IMG/VR virus record: IMGVR_UViG_3300048694_001005
Span: 116,566-180,565 of that record
DNA length: 64,000 bases
Source: a virus
Reading direction: 5' to 3' (one strand)
Below the pieces are notes generated by a model. It did not search any database and had not been told where the DNA came from. It was given only the letters and a program-made list of their open reading frames with translations. Positions 1-8,944 of the stretch are shown one piece after another. Within the stretch, counting starts at the first letter, position 1. Each line of letters starts with the position of its first letter. The translations under genes and the position numbers were made by a program.

Positions 1-130
1 GTAAGTTGAGACTGACACCAGGATACAAAGCATCTAGAGAATTAATTATTTCTAAATTTTGCCTAGCTCGTCTGGTGCGCCCCTTGGCAGCTATTTTTTC
101 AAAATACTCTTTAAGTTCGTTTTTGGTCAT
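1..130 (-). CDS. Partial minus-strand ORF, hypothetical
   Basis: Reading leftward, an ATG at 130 opens a frame that stays open to the window edge (43 codons seen, beginning MTKNELKEYF and rich in Lys/Arg). It is divergent from the tail tube gene. A late-promoter-like TAAATAC on the minus strand lies about 30-40 nt upstream. Function not recognised; the C-terminus is outside the window. Confidence 0.55.
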   Translation of the reverse strand, partial: MTKNELKEYFEKIAAKGRTRRARQNLEIINSLDALYPGVSLNL

Positions 131-237
131 AAGTGATTTACTGGTAATTTGTGATTAAAAGTATTTAAGATAAAATATGTCTAATTATATACGTAGTTTA
201 TACCTGATATAAGTAGACACCAGAAAACCCGTCATCA

Positions 238-246
238 AATAAATAT
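238..246 (+). promoter_or_regulatory. T4-type late promoter before the tail tube gene
   Basis: AATAAATAT resembles the T4 late promoter core TATAAATA. It is followed about 20 nt later by a strong ribosome site (AAGGAG) and the ATG at 275. Confidence 0.6.
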
Positions 247-274
247 TAATGTATCCTTTTAAGGAGTAACAAAA

Positions 275-892
275 ATGTCAGTAGCAAGTTTAACTAAATT
301 TACAGTACCACTAGCAAGTGATCAAAGCGCCAGCAGCCAGGGCCTGTTAATGCCCAAACTGCAATATCGTTTTAGAGTGACCTTTGAAAACTTTGGTGTC
401 AGTACTCCACGTACAGAATTAACAAAGCAAGTTAACGATTTTAAACGTCCCACAGTTAGCTTTGGTGATATCGTAATTGATACTTACAACAGCAAAGTAA
501 AGCTAATTGGTAAGCCAGAGTGGCAGGATGTTACAGTAACCTTCCGTGACGACATGCAGGGACAGGTCAGCAAACTGATTGGTGAACAGCTACAGAAACA
601 GTTTGATTTCATGGAACAGGCCAGTGCATCTTCTGGTATTGACTACAAGTTCATCACACGTTGCGAAATGCTGGATGGCGGCAATGGTGCAAGCACTCCC
701 ACTGTATTAGAAACTTGGGAACTGTATGGTTGCTTAGTGAGTCAAGTAGATTACCAAACAGTAGACTACAAAAGCAATGATCCAGTTACAATTCAAATGA
801 CCATTAAGTTTGACAACGCAGTGCAAACGCCAGTTGGCACAGGTGTTGGTGCTACAGTAACTCGTGCATTAGGTACTGTAGTAACTGGTTAA
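275..892 (+). CDS. 19: Tail tube protein (gp19-like)
   Basis: A 205-residue protein matching the length and composition of T4-like tail tube monomers (gp19), which polymerise inside the contractile sheath as the DNA channel. Visible features are an N-terminal stretch ending in the PxxxFGDIVIDTYN region, a central VTVTFRDDMQG segment and the beta-rich C-terminal half typical of tube folds. It starts at an ATG preceded by AAGGAG and a late promoter and is followed by a rho-independent terminator, so it is probably expressed strongly on its own transcript. Assignment rests on family resemblance; the order relative to T4 differs because baseplate and packaging genes follow. Confidence 0.85.
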   Translation: MSVASLTKFTVPLASDQSASSQGLLMPKLQYRFRVTFENFGVSTPRTELTKQVNDFKRPTVSFGDIVIDTYNSKVKLIGKPEWQDVTVTFRDDMQGQVSKLIGEQLQKQFDFMEQASASSGIDYKFITRCEMLDGGNGASTPTVLETWELYGCLVSQVDYQTVDYKSNDPVTIQMTIKFDNAVQTPVGTGVGATVTRALGTVVTG

Positions 893-912
893 TAATAACT
901 ATAAGAAATCTT

Positions 913-941
913 AAGCCCGGCTTCAAAAACCGGGCTTTTTC
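913..941 (+). terminator. Rho-independent terminator after tail tube gene
   Basis: AAGCCCGG and CCGGGCTT form an 8-bp stem around a short A-rich loop, followed by a run of T. It separates the tube gene from the next late transcript. Confidence 0.85.
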
Positions 942-946
942 TTATG

Positions 947-954
947 CATAAATA
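947..954 (+). promoter_or_regulatory. Late promoter, start codon at predicted TSS
   Basis: CATAAATA lies 6 nt before the ATG at 960. T4 late transcripts start about 6 nt after this core, so the mRNA would begin at or next to the start codon. Confidence 0.65.
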
Positions 955-959
955 TCTAT

Positions 960-2003
960 ATGTCCATATTAGATAGCATTCTTAAACCTATAACCGGTCT
1001 CACTGGCAGTGGCTTATTAAAGAGCCTGGGCCAAAGCGAGAATATGCGTGATTACCAACATGCTAGTAAATTGTTTGTATCAAATGGTTACGAGCTGTCG
1101 CCAAAAACACAATTTCTTTATCATGTATACTTCAATATTAATTCATCAGCTAGGTCACTGGTTCAAAATTGGGATAGCTTAAAAAAATTAGAAGTAGGAA
1201 TGTTAGTAAAAAGTGTGGACCTTCCCAAATACAAACTTAACACCAAAGTGTTAAATGCTTATAACCGCAAACAGATTGTGCAGAGTAAACTGGATTACGA
1301 ACCGGTACAGTTAGTAATGCATGACGATTCACAAAACGTAGCTCGTGATTTATGGCAAGCTTATCTTAAATATTATTACAGAGATACAGACTATGGCGTT
1401 GACAAGTATAAAGTTATAAACACATATGATCCTAGAATTACTGATCAGTGGGGATATACAATACGTGGTGATACCGGTGCTGCGCAAAACTTTTTTACAA
1501 GTATAAAGATTTACAGCCTTAGTTTGAAAAAATACAGTTTATATGAATTAATTAATCCCAAGATTGACGGTTTTGAACATGGTAGGCACGATGTAAGTCA
1601 GGGCACAGGCACAATGGAACATACCATGCGTGTAAGTTATGAAACTGTGAAGTATAGTCAGGGATATGTAGGCAGTGGTAATGTAAGCGGATTTGCACAA
1701 CAGCATTATGACACACAGCCAAGTCCATTAAGTCCCTTGGGTGGTGGAACAAAAAGTATATTGGGTCCAGGTGGCCTTATTGATAGTGCCGCAAACATTG
1801 CAGATAATTTGGGAGAAGGTAACTTTGGTGCTGCTGCGTTGGGTGCACTACGTGCTAGTCAAAATCTTAAAAACTTTGATTTTAAAGCCGTGGCCAAACA
1901 GGAATCTATAGACAGCATTCGCAATGTTATACGTAATACTGCTAATGGCCCATTTAAATTTCCCAGCCCTAACAGTGAAAAACCTAATCAAGCTACTCCA
2001 TAA
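960..2003 (+). CDS. Baseplate-tail tube junction protein (gp48/gp54-like)
   Basis: A 347-residue late protein. The central region (about residues 45-235) has the beta-rich tube-like character of T4 gp54 and gp48, the tube initiator and cap proteins joining baseplate to tail tube. The last ~100 residues are Gly/Ser/Asn-rich and probably flexible. It lies directly after the tail tube gene, which fits a tail role. No good ribosome site precedes the ATG; instead a late promoter ends 6 nt upstream, suggesting near-leaderless translation. I cannot tell gp48 from gp54 by eye, and another tail structural role is possible. Confidence 0.6.
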   Translation: MSILDSILKPITGLTGSGLLKSLGQSENMRDYQHASKLFVSNGYELSPKTQFLYHVYFNINSSARSLVQNWDSLKKLEVGMLVKSVDLPKYKLNTKVLNAYNRKQIVQSKLDYEPVQLVMHDDSQNVARDLWQAYLKYYYRDTDYGVDKYKVINTYDPRITDQWGYTIRGDTGAAQNFFTSIKIYSLSLKKYSLYELINPKIDGFEHGRHDVSQGTGTMEHTMRVSYETVKYSQGYVGSGNVSGFAQQHYDTQPSPLSPLGGGTKSILGPGGLIDSAANIADNLGEGNFGAAALGALRASQNLKNFDFKAVAKQESIDSIRNVIRNTANGPFKFPSPNSEKPNQATP

Positions 2004-2006
2004 ACT

Positions 2007-2372
2007 ATGGCCAACTACAGCAATTTACCAGTAATAGACAAACCAGAAACACAGAGATATTTTGAAGAATATTTTGTGAAAGAACGTGGAGTCAGTCAGA
2101 ATTTCTACGACAGTGCTATAGCTTTTTTTGAACAACAAACTAATGGCAACAAGTTGGCCGCAGCTAATATTGTTGCTGCATTAATTGAAGTAGTTAAAAC
2201 ACAAAACTTAGACCCAAACGAACTATTAGATAATTTTAGGACCATGAGCATGCAAGACATTAATATGTTCATGGTTACCGCACTAAATTTCAATAGAAAA
2301 AACACAAGCTTTTTGGGATTTAGAACAGTACGTCGCAGCAATGCATTAGTAGATAGAACACTTTTGCCCTAA
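2007..2372 (+). CDS. Probable virion structural protein, T4-like, unassigned
   Basis: 121 residues, mostly helical by composition, with the string NMFMVTALNFNRKNTSFLGF near the C-terminus. It starts 3 nt after the previous stop and shares a TAATG overlap with the gp4 gene, so it is translationally coupled to virion assembly genes. I do not recognise a defined T4 counterpart; a small head-completion or baseplate protein is most likely from context. Confidence 0.5.
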   Translation: MANYSNLPVIDKPETQRYFEEYFVKERGVSQNFYDSAIAFFEQQTNGNKLAAANIVAALIEVVKTQNLDPNELLDNFRTMSMQDINMFMVTALNFNRKNTSFLGFRTVRRSNALVDRTLLP

Positions 2373-2809
2373 TGGCCAATAGATTTTTAAAGGGTGAATA
2401 TAAACTACAGAATCCAGAAAAGTATACTGGTACAAGAGCGCCTCTATATAGAAGTTCTTGGGAATATGGGGTCATGCGATTGTTTGATAATAATCCAGCG
2501 GTAATTGCCTGGGCCAGTGAAAGTGTAGTTATACCCTATATAGATCCACTAACTGGGCACAAGAAAAATTATATACCGGATTTTCTCGTAGTTTATCAGG
2601 ATCGCAAGGGTCAAAATCATGCGGAGATAGTGGAAGTCAAACCCAGCAAAGAAGCATCACTAACCGAAGCTAAGAGCATCAGAGACAAGGCCCTAGTAGC
2701 ACGTAATCAAGCTAAATGGCGTGCTGCCACTGCATTTTGCAAAGGTGCCGGCATGAGCTTTAGAGTAGTAACCGAAAACCAAATTTTTGGCGCTGCTCGC
2801 AAGCGGTAA
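2372..2809 (+). CDS. 4: Head completion nuclease gp4 (gp50/gp4 family)
   Basis: 145 residues, the expected length for T4 gp4, needed to finish the head before tail joining. The sequence follows the family pattern: RSSWEYGVMRLFD near residue 28, WASESVVIPY near 50, IPDFLV near 69 and EIVEVKPSKE near 87. The spaced E...PDF...EVK residues match a PD-(D/E)xK (TnsA-like) nuclease core. The ATG overlaps the upstream stop (TAATG). It is followed 7 nt later by the small terminase gene, keeping head-completion and packaging functions together. Confidence 0.85.
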   Translation: MANRFLKGEYKLQNPEKYTGTRAPLYRSSWEYGVMRLFDNNPAVIAWASESVVIPYIDPLTGHKKNYIPDFLVVYQDRKGQNHAEIVEVKPSKEASLTEAKSIRDKALVARNQAKWRAATAFCKGAGMSFRVVTENQIFGAARKR

Positions 2810-2812
2810 ATA
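2805..2812 (+). promoter_or_regulatory. Late promoter for small terminase, near-leaderless
   Basis: GGTAAATA overlaps the end of the gp4 gene, and the ATG at 2817 follows it by 5 nt, placing the start codon at the predicted transcription start. Confidence 0.6.
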
Positions 2813-2816
2813 CAGC

Positions 2817-3308
2817 ATGACCAAACATTTAGAAGAATTGTTCAACATACCACCAACTCCCACTCAGTTAGAAGAAAATTTACCCATAGAAGTATTGGAG
2901 GAAGTTGATGCAGCTTTGGATAAAATAGATAATGCATTGCCGCAAGTGCGAGCATTAGAGTCCAGTGACAGTGAACTAGACGAACTAGCTAATTTGGCCA
3001 AAGACAAGTTTAACGATCTCATGGATCTAGGAATGAATGTAGAACCGCGCATCAGTGGGCAAATATTTCAAACTGCTGGTGTGCTTTTAGGACATGCCAT
3101 AACTGCCAAACAGGCAAAGATAGACAAAAAACTGCGTATGGTACAGTTACAAATACAAAAAGCTAGGCTGGATAAAACAAATAATTCAGCACCGGCCGGG
3201 GCGCAACCTGCAGAACCAGAGGAAATTGAGGGCAAAGCTACGGTAATAGATCGTAATAGCTTGTTAAAAACTATACTTGCAGAAGCAAAAAAGAATGAAA
3301 ACGAATAA
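2817..3308 (+). CDS. 16: Terminase small subunit (gp16-like)
   Basis: 163 residues from the ATG at 2817; an upstream in-frame TTG at 2787 is not preferred because a late promoter sits between. The protein opens with KHLEELFNIPPTPTQLEE and continues as long amphipathic, Glu/Leu-rich helices, ending in a charged tail. This is the pattern of T4-like gp16, the ring-forming DNA recognition subunit that stimulates the gp17 packaging motor. It lies next to the gp4-like gene. Assignment is by resemblance to marine T4-like gp16 proteins. Confidence 0.7.
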   Translation: MTKHLEELFNIPPTPTQLEENLPIEVLEEVDAALDKIDNALPQVRALESSDSELDELANLAKDKFNDLMDLGMNVEPRISGQIFQTAGVLLGHAITAKQAKIDKKLRMVQLQIQKARLDKTNNSAPAGAQPAEPEEIEGKATVIDRNSLLKTILAEAKKNENE

Positions 3309-3330
3309 ATATTGTGATAGGATAAAGACA

Positions 3331-3924
3331 ATGAAATCACTAACCCATTACCTAACCGAAAGTGCAAGAACCTACAGTTTTAAAATAAAGATTGCTGTAG
3401 ATAGCCTAACTGATGAACAAATTGATGCTATAGAGCAACAACTACAGGCATACAAATTGGTCAACATAAGCAAACCAAAACGACTGCCCATTCAACAAAA
3501 TCCCTTGGGTTTTGAACATTTGGGTGCTGTTACTGTACAAGCTATGGAAGCTGAACTAGCTTACCCAGCAACTGATGTACAGGTAAAAGAAGCTGTAAGA
3601 CTGGGTTGCAAATGTGCTGGCAATCACATTTATGTTGGTAGCGAAGCGCAAGAGCAAGATACTGTTCGTTTAGACCTGGACGAAAAAGATGGCAAGCCCA
3701 TACTAATGCAGGATTATGATAAAAGTGATCCCAAAGTAAAAGAACTTTATGGTGATGAAAACATTAAGATCATACTAAAAGATTTTGACAGCAAGAAACG
3801 CAAGTATGAATTTGAAGTAGTTAACAACACCGAAGCAAAAAGCACGAATGATTTACCGCAGGGTAAGATGAGTCCTGTTGGCAGTACGCAAAACAAGATT
3901 CCAGACCCATATAAGAACCGTTAA
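3331..3924 (+). CDS. Putative internal head protein with cleavable N-terminal targeting peptide
   Basis: 197 residues from the ATG at 3331, after a GATAGG ribosome site and an ATAAATA late promoter at about 3305. The N-terminus MKSLTHYLTES resembles the T4 internal-protein capsid-targeting sequence, which ends in an [L/I]xE site cut by the gp21 prohead protease; here LTE|S falls after residue 10. The rest is soluble and charged with no domain I recognise. If the site is used, the mature protein would be packaged in the head and possibly injected. This is inference from the motif and late-gene context. Confidence 0.5.
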   Translation: MKSLTHYLTESARTYSFKIKIAVDSLTDEQIDAIEQQLQAYKLVNISKPKRLPIQQNPLGFEHLGAVTVQAMEAELAYPATDVQVKEAVRLGCKCAGNHIYVGSEAQEQDTVRLDLDEKDGKPILMQDYDKSDPKVKELYGDENIKIILKDFDSKKRKYEFEVVNNTEAKSTNDLPQGKMSPVGSTQNKIPDPYKNR

Positions 3925-3935
3925 GGACCTGTACC

Positions 3936-5594
3936 ATGAAAATGATAAACGTATTGAACAAGCTAACTGAACTAAGCAAAGAAAACACCAGTCCCGATGT
4001 CAAACAGGCCCTGGAAAGTACACGTAAGATAAATGGTGATGCTAACCTACAGGTCATTGAAGAACACATCGTGGAAGGTCGCATTGACGATTTGAACGAT
4101 CGTCGCGCAGCTAAAAAACGCAAAAGCAAAAAGCACAAAGACAAAGCTGGCACCAAGGAAAAGCCACGTATGGTCAAGGGTCATCGTTATGGTGGTAGCA
4201 AACAAAAAGATGATGATGACAGAGAAGATTTGGATGAAAGCGATGAGCTAGCACGCCGCGCTGATTTACGCGCCAAGTCTGGTGAAGGTATTTTGACTAA
4301 GAGAAAATATGGTCCTGAATACAAAGCTCACATGCGCAATAAAAAGAATTTAAAGCAGGATCCTTACAAGATTGCTGGACCAAAAGGTGCATTGCCCGAA
4401 TCAGAAGTGCAAGAAGTAATCACTAAGAAAACACCTGCTGGTGAGATCATTAGTGATTTCCAAAAGAGCAAGAACCCAAAGTTTAAGGGTAAGAGCAAAG
4501 CCAAGCGCAAGGACATGGCGCTGGGAGCATACTATGGCATGCATCCCGAAAAAAGCAAAGTTAAAGAAACAGCAATGACACCCAAGCAAAAGAAATTCGC
4601 AGCATTAGCAAAGCCTACGAACAAAATTACCTATGCTGACAAAATTGCTGGCGCACGTAAGAACACTGGAGTAAAAGAAACTAAACTAACACCCAAGCAA
4701 ATGAAGATTGCTAAAGCAGCCAAGCCAACCAATGCAATTACCGGTGCTGATTTTGCAGCATTGCGTAAGGGACGTAAAGTTGAAAGCGCATTAGTTCGTG
4801 AAGGTACTGAGCGCAAAGCTAAAAACCTAACTGAAAGCAAAATGATCACAGAGACCAATGATTTGGTTGACTTGAGAAAACTAGCTGGCTTAAATGAATG
4901 CGGCATGATGGGTACCACAATGGGTGCACATACACCAGCAAACATCAGTATTAATGCAAGTGCAGCCAGCGGCAGTGAAGTAGCCAGCATGATGCGTGAC
5001 TTGATGCGTTTAGCCGGTGGCGAAACTTCGGCACATGTGCCCGAGATTGCAGTAATGGATGGTGCAGCCTGCGGTGGTATGGAAGAAATGGTGGATGAAA
5101 GCGAACAAGACGGACACTTTGCTGATGCTACCACAGAACCAGCAGAGCAAGTATTTGACGAGAATCCAGTTGTTTCAATGACTGGTAAACAAGTGCAAAC
5201 ACCCAATGGTAATGCACGTCAAAACGACAATCCACTAGAAGAAAGTCTTTGGAAAAAATACCAAGCACAGGTAAACGAAGGATTCGATCCTGAAAGTTTT
5301 GAAGGCAGCACAGATGTAACTTGGATTGGTGACGATGGTGAAGAAGTGGAGGGATATGTAAATTATATCGCTACACCTGATCCACAAACCGGACATTTAC
5401 ATGTTAAGTTAACTGGTGGTGCTGTAACTGGTAACAATATTGCTGCTAAAGTTGACGATCACATGATTCAGTATCTAATCACTGATCCAGACTACAGTGC
5501 GGAATATCAACAGGCTGCTGAACAGGATGCACAAGCACAGTGGGACTCACGTGACGCTAAACAGCACGACTTGGGCGATCCAGCAGCTATGTAA
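3936..5594 (+). CDS. Large late protein with repeated prohead-protease-like motifs
   Basis: 552 residues. The N-terminal third is very basic (KKRKSKKHKDK near residue 50). The middle has two imperfect repeats built on TPKQxKxAxxAKPTNxIT (about residues 212-275). The C-terminal third is acidic and contains LMRLAGGE and LRKLAGLNE motifs. Possible gp21-type sites recur: IVE|G, LPE|S, LTE|S, LNE|C, LEE|S. Basic and acidic segments separated by cleavage-like sites suggest a scaffold or core component, or a processed DNA-associated head protein. No enzyme domain recognised. Late, in a run of structural genes. Confidence 0.45.
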   Translation: MKMINVLNKLTELSKENTSPDVKQALESTRKINGDANLQVIEEHIVEGRIDDLNDRRAAKKRKSKKHKDKAGTKEKPRMVKGHRYGGSKQKDDDDREDLDESDELARRADLRAKSGEGILTKRKYGPEYKAHMRNKKNLKQDPYKIAGPKGALPESEVQEVITKKTPAGEIISDFQKSKNPKFKGKSKAKRKDMALGAYYGMHPEKSKVKETAMTPKQKKFAALAKPTNKITYADKIAGARKNTGVKETKLTPKQMKIAKAAKPTNAITGADFAALRKGRKVESALVREGTERKAKNLTESKMITETNDLVDLRKLAGLNECGMMGTTMGAHTPANISINASAASGSEVASMMRDLMRLAGGETSAHVPEIAVMDGAACGGMEEMVDESEQDGHFADATTEPAEQVFDENPVVSMTGKQVQTPNGNARQNDNPLEESLWKKYQAQVNEGFDPESFEGSTDVTWIGDDGEEVEGYVNYIATPDPQTGHLHVKLTGGAVTGNNIAAKVDDHMIQYLITDPDYSAEYQQAAEQDAQAQWDSRDAKQHDLGDPAAM

Positions 5595-5608
5595 TTTCAA
5601 AGCAATGA

Positions 5609-6046
5609 ATGATTGTTTATTCAAATTCTGTGGACACCTACGTTTTAAGTCGGTTGTCTGAACTCAAACGAATCCGCCGTGGCTATCATGCCACGGCAGT
5701 GCCCTGGTACTATCAATGCAATGTGAACAACTGGGATTGCCTTAGTGGGTTTCCAGTTGACATCACTAGTGTTAAACTAGTCAAAGTATCAGCAAAGCTA
5801 TACAAAAAAACGGCAGTTAATTCTCTCACCTTGGCCAAGACTGAAGCCCTGGACTTTGACTGTGTTCGTATTGCGATACCACTTAGCGATCAAGGGCATT
5901 ATGAGCTGCATGCTGGTGCTGACACCGTGTCGCTAAAATATGGGCGTGTTTATGTGTTCACAGCAGTGGATACTATGAAATTATCAGTTAAAAAACTCAG
6001 CAGTAAAGACTATTACCTATTGATGATTGATTGCATATTAGTATAA
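5609..6046 (+). CDS. Hypothetical late protein
   Basis: 145 residues, starting MIVYSNSVDTYVLSRLSELK, beta-rich with no recognised domain. It lies 14 nt after the previous gene in the same orientation, and its stop codon overlaps the late promoter of the next gene. Context suggests a virion-associated protein; nothing in the sequence fixes a function. Confidence 0.5.
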   Translation: MIVYSNSVDTYVLSRLSELKRIRRGYHATAVPWYYQCNVNNWDCLSGFPVDITSVKLVKVSAKLYKKTAVNSLTLAKTEALDFDCVRIAIPLSDQGHYELHAGADTVSLKYGRVYVFTAVDTMKLSVKKLSSKDYYLLMIDCILV

Positions 6047-6049
6047 ATA
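6042..6049 (+). promoter_or_regulatory. Perfect T4-type late promoter
   Basis: TATAAATA overlaps the stop codon of the upstream gene and is followed by a TGAGGA ribosome site and the ATG at 6072. Confidence 0.75.
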
Positions 6050-6071
6050 CTGATATCCTGAGGACAGAAAC

Positions 6072-8786
6072 ATGCATGTATTAGATTTATTTGGTGAAGA
6101 GTCGCAGCCGTTAAATGAGGGTTCGGTAAAGAATAGAGATATCGAGCGTCAAGACTATGAAAACATGTCAGGACGAGAATTTTTGGCGGCTTATAAAATG
6201 GGCAAAGCAGAATGGGCGCTTAAAAACCCTGACATTGTGCCAAAAAAATCTAAACCCAAAACCACCAACGAAGCTAAACCTGTGGCACATAGTATTGAAC
6301 ATGCTGTTTGGAGTAAAAAGTCCCCTGATGAACAAAAGTTTTTGAAACAGTTGCATCCCGACTTAAAAATCAAAAACGTACCACCAGCACCACGTCCTGA
6401 GCGAGTTAAAAAGACACCAATTGATTACGCCGCTATTGCGCGTAAAGCCGAGAATGTCTGGGGCAATATATTTCCTGATGGCGATCCCGTAGATTGGATG
6501 TATCCGTATTTAAAACGCATGGGTATTCCTGCTGAAAAGCAATACAAGGTATTGGATCGAGCTATTAGATTGCATGTAGACAAAAAAGGTTATGATCATT
6601 GGTTGGAATCAAGCTGGGATCAAGTAGCTGACGACAATATGATGCCAGGTACGGTTACTCGTGAAAATAATCCATGGCGAGTTTCTGAAGGTGTGACAGA
6701 AAATAGCGGAGACACAAGGGCTAAACTGGCCAAAATCATTGCACGTGAAATGAAGACAGCAAAGTCCAGTGAGTTGACAAAGACACAACGCAAACACGCA
6801 TTCGCGGTACTAACACGCGCCAAAGAAGCTAAACGTATGTTGGATGCTGGTGCAGATGAATCCACAGCATGGGCACACTTCCAAGGTACCAAGCAGGAAA
6901 TGGCGGAAGGCAAATGGTTCCGCACCACTTATGGTTGGGCCGGTGGTGAGAAGCCTGGTGGCGGCAAATATGTTCATCCTGAGGTCGCAGCCGAACGTCG
7001 CCGTGAAAAAGCCAAGAAAAAGCGTGAACAGGAACGACAAGCAAAGTCAGGTACAGGTGCCAAACCTACTACCAGTACACATTGCCCGGGCTGTTACAGT
7101 ACCGATATCAAAACCTACAGTGATGGTGAGAAAGAATGCCATCAATGCGGTAAAACTTGGCATGTTTTTGGAAATAGAATTTTTATAGATCATCAGGGCG
7201 AATGGGAGGAGAAAATCAGTAAAGTTTGGCCAAGATCACAGATAGAATACTCCGGCGAAGATATGTATGCCGCTCGTCTAACAAATGGTTATCTCGTAGG
7301 AGCATTCAAAATAGATCAAGGTGGTTGGATAGAAAAGCCAAGGAAAGGTGTGGCGGAAGGCTCCAAAACTCCTTGGAAAGATTTAGATAAACCTTTTGAC
7401 CGAGATGTTAAAAAAATGAAAAACCAAGGCAGCGCCAATCCATTGTACAAAAAGAAGGTTGGTGAGCAAGGTGTGGCGGAAGGCTCGGCGTATCAACATC
7501 ATGTTGTATCAAAATTAGATGGCAATGTATTGGCTTCTTATAAGACGCGAGAAGAAGCTCAGAAAAATGCTCATGGTAATCCAGTTGTTTCTGGTTCTTT
7601 AGAGACCATTGGTGATAGACAATATACCAGAGAGCAAGGTGTGGCGGAAGGCTATTGGCAAGATGCCATACAGGATGTGGAAGCAGCACGTAAAGCACGT
7701 AAAGGCAAACCGTTTGAAAAGAATCCGCTAAGCCATGATGAACAGGGAGTTTACATCGGTGATAAGGATTTAGCTGGCAATCCTGTACCTAAACCCAACG
7801 AAAAGGACGTGGCAGAAGCTAAGCCAGGACTGTATGCCAATGTACAGGCCAAGCGCAGGAGAATCAAACAGGGATCTGGGGAGCGTATGCGCAAGCCTGG
7901 AACTAAGGGCGCACCCACTGCACAAGCTTGGCGCGATGCAGCAAAAACAGCTAAGAAGGAAAGCATGGAGGAAAACATGAAACTTGTTGAATATTTGACA
8001 CGTCCCGGAGAATCATTTGACGCAATTTTAGGTCTTAATGTTTTCGCTGATCTAGTAGGTGATGTTCAAGACATGGATGAAATGTTTGGAGAAAGTAGAG
8101 AATGGCGCAGGATTAGAAAGAAATACACCAAGATAGCCAAATACTATATTGATCTAGTTAACCAAATTTCCGCCACAGGTAGAAAGCTGACAAAGGAAGA
8201 GTCAGACGCTATTGAAATTTGGTGGTATGATGGCAATGATATGTATGATGATGAAGAAATGTCTGGATTGGCGGAAACATACGATGGCCAACTTAAATTA
8301 GTTGAAAGACTAATTGGATCAGGACAATCGGGAGTGACCGAAGATTTGATGAATGAACTGTCCCGAGACACGCTAAAGAGTTATTTTGGTAAACGCATGG
8401 CATCAGCCACGTCCATGGACAAACGCAAAAATTTTAAAAAGGCTACTAAAATCATCAAAACTAATTTACCACTTGCTATGAAAAAACTTAAAGATCCAGC
8501 GTATGGTAAAGCTACGCCCAAATTAGTTGATGAAGCTGCCTTACCAGAAGAACTGTTTAAGACTACATCAGAAATCAATAACCCAACTGATGCCGTAAAA
8601 ATGGATATCCCTCTACTGATTAGAATTATGGAATACGCACGTGAAGATGCCAAAACTGACTTAGAGCTGCATGATGTAGCAGAACGATTAATTAGTTTGG
8701 GCAAGGCAGGTAACACATTAAGCATGCGTGACTATGATAAGATTGTTGGCACTGATGCAAAGGCAATGATCAATAACAAACTATGA
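6072..8786 (+). CDS. Modular 904-aa late protein, candidate head polyprotein
   Basis: Begins MHVLDLFGEE and carries a possible N-terminal cleavage site LNE|G at about residue 18. The same type of site recurs: MAEG, three copies of GVAEG, VAEA, and LAET near the C-terminus. The three GVAEG copies come from an almost identical DNA repeat near 7348, 7469 and 7637, so the middle looks assembled from modules. One module (about residues 335-365) is a zinc ribbon (CPGC...CHQCG). The C-terminal ~250 residues are helical and charged. A prohead-protease-processed polyprotein delivering several internal proteins would explain the layout; unproven. No catalytic domain recognised. Confidence 0.5.
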   Translation: MHVLDLFGEESQPLNEGSVKNRDIERQDYENMSGREFLAAYKMGKAEWALKNPDIVPKKSKPKTTNEAKPVAHSIEHAVWSKKSPDEQKFLKQLHPDLKIKNVPPAPRPERVKKTPIDYAAIARKAENVWGNIFPDGDPVDWMYPYLKRMGIPAEKQYKVLDRAIRLHVDKKGYDHWLESSWDQVADDNMMPGTVTRENNPWRVSEGVTENSGDTRAKLAKIIAREMKTAKSSELTKTQRKHAFAVLTRAKEAKRMLDAGADESTAWAHFQGTKQEMAEGKWFRTTYGWAGGEKPGGGKYVHPEVAAERRREKAKKKREQERQAKSGTGAKPTTSTHCPGCYSTDIKTYSDGEKECHQCGKTWHVFGNRIFIDHQGEWEEKISKVWPRSQIEYSGEDMYAARLTNGYLVGAFKIDQGGWIEKPRKGVAEGSKTPWKDLDKPFDRDVKKMKNQGSANPLYKKKVGEQGVAEGSAYQHHVVSKLDGNVLASYKTREEAQKNAHGNPVVSGSLETIGDRQYTREQGVAEGYWQDAIQDVEAARKARKGKPFEKNPLSHDEQGVYIGDKDLAGNPVPKPNEKDVAEAKPGLYANVQAKRRRIKQGSGERMRKPGTKGAPTAQAWRDAAKTAKKESMEENMKLVEYLTRPGESFDAILGLNVFADLVGDVQDMDEMFGESREWRRIRKKYTKIAKYYIDLVNQISATGRKLTKEESDAIEIWWYDGNDMYDDEEMSGLAETYDGQLKLVERLIGSGQSGVTEDLMNELSRDTLKSYFGKRMASATSMDKRKNFKKATKIIKTNLPLAMKKLKDPAYGKATPKLVDEAALPEELFKTTSEINNPTDAVKMDIPLLIRIMEYAREDAKTDLELHDVAERLISLGKAGNTLSMRDYDKIVGTDAKAMINNKL
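7346..7655 (+). repeat. Direct repeats encoding GVAEG
   Basis: GGTGTGGCGGAAGGCT occurs three times (near 7348, 7469 and 7637), with a related copy (ATGGCGGAAGGC) near 6900. They delimit dissimilar segments within one reading frame. Confidence 0.75.
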
Positions 8787-8944
8787 GCCCAAAAGAGCAG
8801 CGTAACGCTTATATTCAATACCTTTTAATGAAGGTTGAGCAAGCTGACTGGCATGGTGTAAGTGATGCCGCAAATGACCTGCGTGAACTAGAAGCTCGTT
8901 ACACTGCATTGCGCGATGAGGAAATAAACCTGAATAGATCATGA
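8783..8944 (+). CDS. Small hypothetical protein (53 aa)
   Basis: A 53-residue frame starting MSPKEQRNAYIQYLL that overlaps the stop of the 904-aa gene by 4 nt (ATGA) and the next start by 4 nt (ATGA). Double overlap and amphipathic helix composition argue that it is a real coupled gene. Function unknown. Confidence 0.65.
   Translation: MSPKEQRNAYIQYLLMKVEQADWHGVSDAANDLRELEARYTALRDEEINLNRS

Noticed and set aside
1552-1752. Minus-strand frame inside the tail gene, and similar antisense frames throughout
   Set aside because: Antisense shadows of confidently assigned plus-strand genes.
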